This document shows positions 54,942 through 64,000 of a DNA stretch of 64,000 nucleotides, one piece after another. The DNA is from Lunularia cruciata (lineage: Eukaryota > Streptophyta > Marchantiopsida > Lunulariales > Lunulariaceae). Numbering within the stretch: position 1 is the first letter of the stretch; each line of letters opens with the position of its first letter. Where the stretch lies: contig OX419761.1 of the NCBI GenBank assembly GCA_948567375.1, positions 9,798,501 to 9,862,500 on the forward strand. Reading direction: 5' to 3'. The translations under genes were made by a program, and so were the position numbers. A model generated the notes under the pieces. That model had not been told where the DNA came from. It saw only the letters and a program-made list of their open reading frames with translations, and ran no database searches.

Positions 54942-55490
54942 TCACATTGCCATTAAATGGTATAACTCTTTATCAGGAAATTGATCATCTACTTCCAAGT
55001 CTTGGTCTTGAGTTTCCAACCTAGATAGGAAGTCTGCATTTGAATGCAAAGCTCCATTCCTTACTTGTATAGTGTATTTGAACTCTTGAAACAACAAGAT
55101 CCATCTTACAATTTGCCCAAACAAATCCGCCTTCTTAACCAAATGTTGTAGAGCACAATGGTCCACATAGAAGACAAACTTGTATCCCAACAAATAATGA
55201 TGAACTTCTTGCAGGCGTACACCATTCCAAGTGCTTCTCTTTTAGTGGTTGAATAGTTTTTTTCTGAAATTCAAAGTTATTGGTTGGCATAATAAATCAA
55301 GTAATCCTTCTTCTTCTTGTCCTTCTAACTTAAGACCACTCCAATTGCCATGGACAAAGTGTCCACATACACATGGAAAGGGGCATCCCAATTTGGAGCC
55401 TGCATAAATGGTGCTTCAACCATTTTCTTCTTCATTTCTTTGAAAGCTTTTTCTTGTTCTGCTTCCCACAAGTAGTCTTTGGACTTCTTT
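54942..55490 (-). pseudogene. Ty3 RNase H, L-Ty3
   Basis: Best part (54942-55193): LGYKFVFYVDHCALQHLVKK, ADLFGQIVRWILLFQEFKYT, NADFLSRLE, the RNase H end and linker to integrase. Upstream the frame is disturbed, but CVCGHFVHGNWSG-like sequence and CQPITLNFRKKLFNH are recognisable in shifted frames. Confidence 0.82.
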
Positions 55491-56230
55491 CATAAGCTTT
55501 GTTAATGGTGTAGCAAGCACCATGTAGTTTGATACAAAGCATTGTAGTATCCGACATGTCCCAAGAAGGCCCTCAACTCCTGAATATTTTTAGTGGATTA
55601 CAAAGTTGAGATGACTTTCACCTTCTCAACATCAACTTCAATACCTTGGCTTGATACACCCAATGCCCTAGAAGAATTCTTTCCTTCATTGCAAAGAAGC
55701 ATTTCTCCAAGTGTAATGACAAGCTGGCAAAATGACCCTTTCAAAAGTTTGGTGAAGGGAAACCAAATGTACTTCTCTTTGCCTAAACACACAAAAATCA
55801 TCAATGAAGACTTTTACAAATTTTCATAGAAAATCTTTTAAGATTACATTCATCATTTGCTAGAAAGTAGCGGGAGCATTACATAACCCAAAAGGCAGTT
55901 GATTGTAAGCAAAAGTGCCCTAATTGATAGTGAATGTGGTTTTTTCCTTATCCTCTTCTTGGATGTATTCTTGATTATAGCCTAAAAATACATCAAGAAA
56001 ACTATAATAGGGATGACCAGCTACTTGGTCCAAAATTGTATCAGTGAAGGGCAAGAGATGATGATCCTTCCTTGTGACTGCATTCAACTTGCAAAAATCT
56101 TGGCACACTTGAATCTTCCCAGTCTTCTTCTTTGGAACAATGAAAATGGGGATGACCCATTCACTGCTCAAGATGGGAAAGATTATCCCGGCCCTTAATT
56201 TCATCTTTCACCTAAAGTGAGTACTTTGGG
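55491..56230 (-). pseudogene. Ty3 reverse transcriptase, L-Ty3
   Basis: Motifs: EWVIPIFIVPKKKTGKIQVC, LNAVTRKDHHLLPFTDTILD, QVAGHPYYSFLD, GYNQ, then QLPFGLCNAPATF and KFVKVFIDDFCVF, which keeps the catalytic D-D (about 55795-55806). The TRKDH...LPF-D-ILDQVAG signature and PBS point to the Athila/Tat branch. Stops follow TIN (55920) and FVIH. Confidence 0.88.
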
Positions 56231-56769
56231 TTCAAGTGGTACTGTCTTTGCCAAACTGGAATTGCATTTTCAACTAGATCAATCCAATGTTCCCCAAATT
56301 GGCATGGAATACCCAGCATTTGATCAATAGACCAAGCAAATACATCCTAATACTCTATAAATATGGCAATGTATCCTGCCAACTCCTCCAAAGTGATTGT
56401 CTTTGGAATCTTTAAAGTTTTTCTTTGGACAATACATTATCTTGACTGTCATTGGGGTTGATGACTCCTTCAACATGACTGACTTTGCTTAACTTGAGTT
56501 GAACTGCAGTCAAACCTCCTTCCTCCAAATTGGTTTCACCAGAGGCAATGTTGTATGGGTTTTTGTCTTTGACCTCTACCTCGTAGCACTCCAAGTAATT
56601 GACTTGGAGTGCAAGTTATCTTTGGAGTCACTTGAAGACAAAGACAATGAATTTTTGGATTCATCTTCATCTTTTGACAAAGTTGTTTCCCCAAGGTGGG
56701 GAACCTTTGTCCTACTCACAGTCACCAACTTTTGGTCTTCAGATGAGATGCCCTTGAACCTCAACTTCT

Positions 56770-57260
56770 ACTAGTGCTAATTTATAATAACTTAGGAAAG
56801 TACAACCAAGGTTTGCCAATCAACAACATATAACCAATTTTGGTTACTAGTTGTAACACAATGTAATTTAACTTGAAGGGCACTCCTCTAATGATCATAG
56901 TAATTTTTTATAGAATGCCCAAAGGCCGTCTCTTGGTTTGATCCGCAAACTTCAGAATTTGGGGTGTTGGCTCACACGTAGTATACCCTAACTGATGTGT
57001 AGTGTCTTTTGTCATGACGTTCACACCCAACCTCAAATCAATGGGTATAGATGTGATCATGGAGCTTGTGATCTCCATGTCCACTTCAAGAGATCCCAAA
57101 CCTTCTTGTTCAATATGATAAATTGTTAGCAAGTCCTTCTTGGTCATCGCACTTACTTTCTTGAGGGCTACATCTAGCTGCTTCTTGTACATCTTGTTGT
57201 CCTCCCACAATTGCTTAAATGTGACATTTGCATTTGTGGATGCCAAATCTGCCACAATAT
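56770..57260 (-). pseudogene. Ty3 aspartic protease region, L-Ty3
   Basis: Frame 56908-57255 reads QEGLGSLEVDMEITSSMITS, IPIDLRLGVNVMTKDTTHQL, PTPQILKFADQTKRRPLGIL and continues past a stop with VPFKLNYIVLQ and LLIGKPWLY. It follows the plant Ty3 protease pattern; the D-G/T-G active site has become IDLRLGVNV. Confidence 0.8.
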
Positions 57261-59700
57261 CATATTGGGGTACTTCCCCCCAACTTCACCTTCTTCACCT
57301 TTGTCTTTGGGTTTGGAGTCTCTCCTTGTTCAAATTGGACTTTGGGGTGCTTCAAAATGGTGACCAAAGTACCAATGGTCTTATCTTGAGGTTCTTTGGG
57401 TTTACCTACCTTGGCTTGCATCAAATTCTTTACTTTGGATTTGATGTCCACCAAAAAGACGGGAGGCTTTGTCTTTGTATCCTCCTCCACACTCGTTCTC
57501 GAGTTCATTATAATGCTTCTTTGATTTCTTTTTGCAAAGCTTTAGCTTTAGCTTTTGCTAGAATCTTTTCCTCCTTTGCAAAAAGAATAGTGTTTGGCCT
57601 CAATCTCTTTGCTTTTCATAAAGATGAAGAAGTAGTACTTGCTTCTTTGGGATCACGCTTCTTCTTACTCACACGTGTCTCAACCTTCAAAATTTCTAGG
57701 TCTGGTCATTTGCCTTTGGAAGACGGACTACATTCTTGAGATCTCTCTTCCTCAAGTGTTAGACAATTTACATCTGTATCTCCTTTTGCCTATAGCGCAT
57801 CTTGCTCAGCTAGGGTTTGCACATACTTCACCGGTGGCTTTGGGTTAGGAGGTTGCAAGCACTAATTTCCAATGTGGCCCAATCCCTTACAATTTCCTTA
57901 GAGTGGAACATATACAACTTGATGCCTCAGCTTAGGGCAATTCAGAGACCAATGGCCCATAGAGCCACAATTACAATAGACACCCAATGCAACATTTTGA
58001 GGCCTATTTTGGCCGCCCATTGGTGGTCTTTGTAGAAGAGCATTATTGTTATACTCCCTTGGTCCATATCTTAGACCTTGATATGATGTGCTTGGTTGAG
58101 ATTGTACCTCTTGGGTTTGGTACACTATCTCTTCTTCCTCACTTTGGTCCCAACTTGGAACCCAATCAATTTGTTGCACTGGAAATGCATTACGGGTGAG
58201 ACACTCCATGTTGGCATGACCTTACTTGCCACACGTAGTGCACCATACATTTGGTCTGCCAAATAAAGGAGGCTTTCTTTGGTCCTTTGCCCTAATCATC
58301 TGGATCTTGAAATCTGTGAGCTCTTTTATAAGAGTCTCCAACTTATTATCAGTCTTATTTACACTTTGTTTGGGGTATCAATGGCTTCTTTCCTCCTCAT
58401 CTTTGTATTCTACTTTGCTTTAAATCTTTTCTGGATTCCAAAGAAGAACTTGAAGATGTGGAGGATTCCTCCAAAGAAGGAGATTTACTACAAGAAGCTC
58501 TTCATTTGGGCTTCTTGCCTTTCTTCTCCCAATTTCTTTGGTTTTTGGAAGAATGAGAGTAGGCCGCCTCATACCAAGCAACATGTTTGAGGACTTTGTC
58601 TAGGGAATTTAAGTTCCCCTCCTTGGCAAAGATATGAATCTCTGGTGACAATCTTCCAAGGAATCAGGTAATAGCTTGGGCATCGTAGTGACCTACCACA
58701 TCAGATTGCTTTGGATCTTGGTTCAATAAGGCCATGAACCGCTTAGAGTAGTCTCTCAACTTCTCTTTCTTCCCTCTATCCAAATCATTGAGTGCCAAAA
58801 AGACACTCATGTTGTAATTGACTTCCTGGAATCATTCCAAGAAGCTATGTCTAAAGTCTGCCTACTTGGCTGGGCTGAACCATTTCTGGGTTACATGCAT
58901 ATACCAGCTCCAAGCTTTCTTTCAGAGCAGACTTGGGAAAATGCACAACTGGTCAGTAGATTCATGCTCCTTATTGGCAAAGGAGATGACAAAGGAGATG
59001 AATTTTTTGATGAATTCATCAAGATCTTTATCTTGTTCCATCCTCTTGTACTTCTGGTAGGCATGTTGGGTTATGTGTCATTTTAAGACTCTAGAAGACA
59101 AGTTGCGGTAATGTGGGGCTTGATGGACCCAAGGTACTATGTGATCATTGTGCATTGAGTTCAACCCAAGGGTTCACCAAGTTCAAGATGGAGTCTTCAT
59201 TCACAGATGGTTCTTCAGCTGGTACGTCGACTTCAACCCAAGTCAAAGACAAAGGTTCAATATCTTAAGTTGCCTCTTTGAGTTTCCTCTGAACAAGTTG
59301 AGGAAACATATGAAGAAGATATTGACACTCTTCTTCTGTTAGAATTTGTGCTATCTTTTCAAGTATGAATTCTTTGATGAAACTGGCTCCCTTGGTAGCT
59401 TTTGAGGAAGTCGGTTTACTGGGTCATAGCAAATCTTTTTGTCCAATTGTGTCTTTCTTCTTCTTGGGATTCAGAGATGCAAAGTAGCCTCACCACGCAA
59501 TCTCTTGTTTCTACTACTCAAGGTCTTTCAAGGCTTCTTAAACTTTGTGAAGAAGTTGCAAATTCAATGCCTCCTCCACTTTTGTCAAAGGTGATATGGC
59601 GCTTTTGGTGTTATTCTTCTTCATGATGCACATTTATTTATGAGCTCTCTCTTCTTGTTGTTCTCTTGATGCCAACATTTATATTGGTTGAATGCCTAAT
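57261..59700 (-). pseudogene. Gag with two CCHC knuckles, L-Ty3
   Basis: Gag of L-Ty3, many frame changes. The capsid-like part at about 58545-58860 reads FQEVNYNMSVFLALNDLDRG, EKLRDYSKRFMALLNQDPKQ, DVVGHYDAQAI, RLSPEIHIFAKEGNLNSLDK. Two zinc knuckles follow: CTTCGK-stop-GHANMEC (58201-58242) and CNCGSMGHWSLNC (57937-57975), the latter with its first Cys displaced by one residue. A Lys-rich linker leads to protease. The N-terminal end near the PBS is not clear. Confidence 0.8.
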
Positions 59701-59739
59701 TTCAAATTTGGCTTTGTATTCTTCCATTTCCAAAATTTG

Positions 59740-59759
59740 TATCCCTAGCAGCGGTGCCA
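59740..59759 (-). other. Primer binding site of L-Ty3 (tRNA-Asp-like)
   Basis: Minus strand TTTTTGGCACCGCTGCTAGG follows the LTR end TTGTCACA by a few bases. It differs from the plant tRNA-Asp site TGGCGCCGTTGCCGGGGA mainly by transitions. It fixes 59767 as the inner end of the 5' LTR. Confidence 0.8.
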
Positions 59760-59766
59760 AAAATCA

Positions 59767-61283
59767 TGTGACAATCCAACAAGTATCACTTTTGCGGTAA
59801 TCATGTAAATAAAGTTCATTCCCACAAAGATATGGGCTAGAAATGGTCAATTACAAAGCAAATAGTAACAATTTAGTTCTTCTTGAGTTTGTCTTTAGTC
59901 TCTTAGGTAGAAACCACACCCTGAAGAGAGTAACAAGCACTTACTTGCAGTCTTGTCACAAATTTCACACTCATAATCAAAATATTACCTAATCTTTCTA
60001 AACCAACTTTGTTTGTGATGATTCAAATTCTTCCAAAGATAGCTACTTCATTGCAAAACTACTTCTCTTCAGAATTGTGTTCCACCCCTCCACTAAAGGC
60101 ATAACTTCCTTGACCAAAATTGCTTCACATCAAACTCACGCTACAGTCACAAATGCAGAATGCTACCAACACTACACTCTCTCAGATATGACAAGGCATT
60201 GTTTCAATTGCACCTCACTCATTATCAAACACATAGAATGAAGATCAGCACTATGGAATCCGACATCCAACAAGCACACTGACTTGCACTTCAAATTTTT
60301 CCACACACTCAAAAATACACACACAAACTTGATACTCGGAATTAAGCTCAAGCAACAAGCACTAAAAATCAGCACTTTGCTTTCTCTATCTTCAAAACTT
60401 TAGAATACTAAACAACATAACATTGCAAATGCTTCCTTCAAATAGGCAGAGCATTGTGACACTTAACCAACAACTATACCATCCTACAACAACTCTTTGA
60501 ACCTATAGATCCAAAATGACAATGCACTTCTTCATATCTGCCTCTTCAAATCTCAAATCTATTTCTACTCCAATCCAATGTCTACTTCAACTTCAGCTTC
60601 CAAACCCAACGATCCTCCTCTTACTTCTCCTTCTTCAGGTCTATCTTCTCTACTACATCCTCCACTATTTCTATTACTTCATCATCTTGAACTACAATTT
60701 CACTAACGTGTCACCTATCTACTTCTTTATCTCCCGATCCAATCTTCTCTAATGTCTCGGATAGCTGATCCAAAGACACCTGCAATCCTACTTTTGAAAC
60801 TTTGAACTTCTTATCTTCTTTCACACTACTCCAAAGTCTCTCTAGCTCTGAATTTACTAAGTCTAATATGAGACATACATGTCTCCTACCTCAATCATCT
60901 TCCTATCTACTCGTTCCCTCAAGCAAATCAAAGATAGTTTTATCCACATCTTTCACTCTTTTCTTTCAAGTTTCTTGCACAAGCAACTTCAATTCATGGA
61001 GTCTTGCTTCCTCCAACTTCCTTTCAGATCCCGTGCTCATCATTGCTTGCATTCTCCCAACCACTTCTCCTACCAACTCCAACGTATACCCTTGAGATCT
61101 TTTTGTCTTCAATTCTTCTCTATACATCTTTAACTCATCTTCATACTCAGTTGCCAACATCCACTTCTCATCTTCATATTGAACACTTTGCTTCTCAACA
61201 CTTCTGACCAGACTTCTCAACCTTCCTTCCTCCTGGTGTCGGACTACTAACTCCCTCTACCATGCTTGATCCTTCTCTGCTGC
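59767..61283 (-). repeat. 5' LTR of L-Ty3, 3' part
   Basis: Ends GGATTGTCACA at 59767 next to the PBS. Going outward: about 0.67 kb of R/U5-like sequence, TATA motif (TATTTGAAGGAAGC at about 60440), the ORF tail, and the coiled-coil C-terminus (YEDELKMYREELKTKRSQGY, KLEEARLHELKLLVQET) up to DQAW at 61283. There another L LTR (61284 onward, plus strand) is inserted, so the outer part is displaced. Confidence 0.88.
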
Positions 61284-61847
61284 TGTGGTACCCACTTTTT
61301 TTTCTTCTGTTTTGTTAGAGTTTTAAAGAAGAAGTTAGTAAGAAAGCCAAATTACAAAGGAAAGAATGCTTGGGTGTGTCTTCAAAGTAAACTCAAAGAA
61401 GTTGACTTTGGGGCGGAAAGTGGAAGTACTCAGAAGGGGGTACAAAGAGACAAGTCCAAAGAAGATCATCTTTGGACCAAGAAGTAGACCGATACAAAGA
61501 CAATGTAACAAACTTTCTTTGTGGCAAGAAAGTACACTTCAAGAAACGGCGGAGGCAGGAGAAGCATGCCTTGACAGTGATAGGAAATCAAAACACAAAA
61601 GATGGTAGGAGTTGATTTTGAAATTGACTGAATAATGACTGCACTTTGGAGTAATATAAAGTTGCAATTGCGTAGAGGGAAATCAAATATGCCAAGTAGA
61701 TATCCTATTCTTTTGAGTAGTTGACTTGCAGTAATGCATGTCAAGAAGCCGATCAAGAGTGAAATTTTCAAAAGTACAAAAGGGGTTAGAGTGTCACATC
61801 TAGGAGAGGGAATATTTTTCTAGTGCCGAAGAACAAGAGAGCAAATC

Positions 61848-62670
61848 ATGGTAAAGAAGGTCAAGAATGCACTTGCAATAAGGAGCTTTGCAATTTGGAG
61901 GTTAGATATTGTAGCAAGGATCAAAGTCTTGAATAGACTTTGTATTACATTTTTAGCTTGGAACTGGAATTTCAATTTCCCAAGAGTCATGGCAAAGATA
62001 GCTGCCAGTAATTGTGAGGAATGCCCTTAAGTCAAGGGGAAGAGAGGAAATCCGGCTTGATGGATTGAGTCAAATTGGAAGTTAATATTGGGGAAGGAAG
62101 CAAGAGAGGCAATTGGGATCACCTTCTATTGGAAGTGTGATGCTGCACAGGAGATTGCAGAAATTTGCAATTTGTTCTTTGCTCCGCATATGACTAATGG
62201 CTACAAGGTGGAGTCCTATTGGGACCCAATTACATGAAGCATCATAGGAGCAATAATGGCTATGTTTAAACCTGAACAAATGACATACGTGAACATGCAA
62301 CAGGTTGTCTTCTTCTACTAGATGTTTGCAAGCGTGAAGGTGAATTGGGCAAAGTGCTTCCACCAGCAAACAAGGCAAATGGTCATCAATTGGAGAACTA
62401 ATTTGCCTCCACATTATTTTGCACCATTGACAACACACTTCTACTTCAGGTTGAATTTGTTGATGGCGGAGGAGAGGCGATGCATGGTGTCACATTTCCA
62501 TCCTGATCTATGACAAGAAGTGGATGAAGAAGAGCATCACTACATGTCACACCTACAAGCCAGTGATGATCACTTCATCAGAACAAGACAGCGAGTGATG
62601 GAAGAAGTAAGAAGTCGAAAGACAAAGAAGCAGACTAAAACCAAAGAGGAAGAGTTGCCTCAAGCATAGT
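61848..62670 (+). pseudogene. L-LTR conserved-domain ORF, copy L7
   Basis: One frame with about three stops (near 62029, 62236, 62320). Reads MVKKVKNALAIRSFAIWRL, DIVARIKVLNRLCITFLAWN, ESNWKLILGKEAREAIGITF, NGYKVESYWDP, TYVNMQQVVFFY, NWAKCFHQQTRQMVINWRTN, HYFAPLTTHFYFRLNLLMAE, SHFHPDL, then a Lys/Arg-rich tail. Closest to a full-length example on the plus strand. The start is the first Met of the frame, about 560 bp into the LTR. No known catalytic motif. Confidence 0.72.
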
Positions 62671-63085
62671 AGAAGAACCTAAGACTCACTATGCAAGGTA
62701 AGAAGGCTATGAGAGAGGAGACTTCAAAACCGAGTCTAAAAGTGAGACAAATTCTAGAGGAGGAGACTCATAAGAAGAGAAGCTCACATTACAAAGTGGG
62801 GAATCCAAAAGTGAGAGTGAGGGTGAAGAAGAAGTTCAGCAATTAGCTGAAGAGGAACAAGATGAAGACTTTCATGCGGCAATTGATTGTATGGAGGGAA
62901 GTGATAATCCCTGTATAGCCTGGGTCATGGAAGAAATGGATCCCGAGCAAAAGAAGGAAGACCATGTAGGCCCAAGTTCATCTGGTAAGGAAGAAGGAAG
63001 CTCAAATGCAATATTGCTGAAAGTACAAAGATCAAGACTTTGGGAGAAGGAGCCGGTAGAAGAGATGAAGTATGAAGACGTGGCC
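62671..63085 (+). pseudogene. L-LTR acidic linker, copy L7
   Basis: Joins the two protein blocks, in a shifted frame: MEEMDPEQKKEDHVGPSSSG, KEEGSSNAILLKVQRSRLWE, EMKYEDVA. Rich in Glu, Lys and Ser, probably disordered. Copy L5 has the matching MEEMDEEPKKED. The frame continues after the solo LTR with KDKENLGGVQYL. Confidence 0.6.
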
Positions 63086-63736
63086 TGTAACACCCATTTG
63101 TGCATGTGTGTGGTATTGTGATATTTAGCTTGGTAATACAAGTACTTGAGAGATAATATTTATATAGAGATAAAGGATGGTTCTACATTAGTCATGATTA
63201 GCTAGAGTAAGTCATAACTAAGATAGAAGGGACCTTACTTTAGAGGAGGTGGAAAAGATGAGCACCACTATTTTGGATTCTAGTGTGTTGACTTGGTATT
63301 ATTCCTAGGTGTTTAGCTTTGAGGAGGATTCTTCTCTAGTCCAAGGATAGCCCATGTGAAGGAATCCTTGACTTAGTGGTTGGGTCAAGATAAGATCACA
63401 TGCTAGTGGAATATGCCCATGTGAATGGATATTCCTTTATACTTTTTGACTTTACTTGACTTTTAGTCTAGTAACTTGAGTTACTACGGTAATTAGTAAC
63501 TTTGGTGTGTAACTATTTCACAAGTATATAAACAAGGGGTGAGGAGGTATTCATCATCCTTTCATTTGCAACTATCTCTCTCTCATAAAGTTCTCAAGTG
63601 AGCAATGTCTTGAGTCTTGGAGTGTTAGCCTTGGAGGAGTATGATGGAGTTGGAGTTCCTTGCCTTCTTAGTCCATGGTGCGCTACCATAATAGCCGTCA
63701 GAGGTTCATCTTGAGTGAAAGACAGGCCGGCTCACA
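63086..63736 (+). repeat. Solo G-type LTR in L7
   Basis: 651 bp, starts TGTAACACCC and ends CCGGCTCACA. A 4 bp duplication, GGCC, is at 63082-63085 and 63737-63740. Taking it out restores the L reading EDVAKDKE seen in copy L5 (GAKDKEGFNGVKYL). Confidence 0.93.
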
Positions 63737-63740
63737 GGCC

Positions 63741-64000
63741 AAAGACAAAGAGAACTTGGGAGGAGTACAATATTTAATGTAGGTTGTAACACCATTGTTA
63801 GAGCTGTTGAAGGTGCAACAGAAGGTAATCCCACAAGATCAAAAGAAGGTGAAGAATGAGTTGGAGATGGTGAAGTATCTACCAGAAGAAGTGAAGGGAT
63901 TGCAGGAACATGTAGCTCAAAGAATAGAAGAAGTTTAAGAGCTTTGGGTGGATATAGTCTTGAAGAAGAAGACTTTAAAAAAGTTGCAAGAGAGTTTTGA
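63741..64000 (+). pseudogene. L-LTR coiled-coil ORF start, copy L7 (cut by window end)
   Basis: Reads KDKENLGGVQYLM, VVTPLLELLKVQQKVIPQDQ, KKVKNELEMVKYLPEEVKGL, QEHVAQRIEEV, LKKKTLKKLQESF. Aligns residue by residue with copy L5 at 39720-39980. Two stops. Continues beyond 64000. Confidence 0.72.

Larger units (their letters stand above)
61284..64000 (+). repeat. L LTR copy L7, running off the window end
   Basis: Starts TGTGGTACCCACTTTTTTTT at 61284, inserted in opposite orientation into the coiled-coil ORF of the L-Ty3 5' LTR. Contains leader, conserved-domain ORF, linker, a solo G LTR (63086-63736) and the start of the coiled-coil ORF. Whether it is a solo LTR or the 5' LTR of a complete element cannot be told, because it runs past 64000. 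Confidence 0.85.

Noticed and set aside
57140-57739. 199-codon plus-strand ORF, the second longest open frame on the plus strand
   Set aside because: Lies opposite the gag-protease linker of L-Ty3, which has recognisable motifs on the minus strand; no motif on the plus strand.
1-64000. Host genes, tRNA/rRNA genes, CRISPR arrays, DIRS-type tyrosine-recombinase elements, Helitrons
   Set aside because: No exon/intron gene structure, clover-leaf sequence, regularly spaced repeats, recombinase motifs or Rep/helicase motifs were recognised by eye; small structured RNAs could be missed.

Overview
This looks like a stretch of a large, repeat-rich land-plant nuclear genome. It is AT-rich and CpG-poor, and nearly everything recognisable is a decayed LTR retrotransposon. 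I found no intact host gene, no tRNA or rRNA gene and no CRISPR array. The lineage (gymnosperm, fern or large angiosperm) cannot be fixed from sequence alone. Working labels used below: PHD-Ty3, two Ty3/gypsy copies whose integrase is followed by a PHD finger; G-Ty3, a Ty3 family with about 0.65-0.69 kb 'G' LTRs; L-Ty3, a Ty3 family with very long 'L' LTRs; S-LTR, 1.4-1.9 kb LTRs sharing both ends with L; Y, diverged relatives of the protein encoded in L.

Layout. 1-2048: unassigned, richer in CpG. 2049-5052: PHD-Ty3 copy A, split by a solo G LTR, then a 100/455/100 bp direct-repeat unit. 5053-10964: G-Ty3 copy 1 on the minus strand (RNase H, RT, protease, gag, zinc-knuckle leader ORF, 5' LTR). 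10965-19890: L-LTR fragments, an S solo LTR and a Y element. 19891-21311: a Ty3 RNase H fragment joined to an L fragment. 21746-25325: G-Ty3 copy 2 (LTR to gag), with a 338 bp LTR-like insert. 25326-26412: a tandem duplication. 26418-30179: a complete 3.76 kb L LTR. 30185-31426: copia integrase. 31432-33324: S solo LTR. 33330-36956: another Ty3 element (LTR end, PBS, gag, RT). 36957-41646: L LTR split by an S solo LTR. 41647-43277: Y-like. 43283-45154: S solo LTR. 45627-48836: copia remnants with an S solo LTR inside. 48837-52630: PHD-Ty3 copy B (minus). 52631-61283: L-Ty3 (minus) with internal region 53615-59766 and both LTR remnants. 61284-64000: another L LTR on the plus strand, split by a solo G LTR.

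The main result comes from L-Ty3. Its 3' LTR begins (TGTAGTACCC) just after integrase and a purine tract, and its 5' LTR ends (GGATTGTCACA) just before a tRNA-Asp-like primer binding site and gag. These are the two ends of the L repeat, and the L repeat contains a protein-coding region of two blocks: a conserved domain of about 250 residues and a coiled-coil region of about 350 residues. The coding region therefore lies inside the LTR, upstream of the LTR's TATA box, that is in U3. At least six diverged copies keep the same protein layout, and a more distant relative (Y) keeps part of the first block. I do not recognise the protein. The second notable feature is the PHD finger fused downstream of integrase in PHD-Ty3.

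Nesting gives a relative history. Five S LTRs and several G LTRs sit as solo LTRs inside older elements with intact or nearly intact target duplications (5 bp for S and L, 4 bp for G), so LTR-LTR recombination has been active here. All coding regions carry stops and frameshifts.
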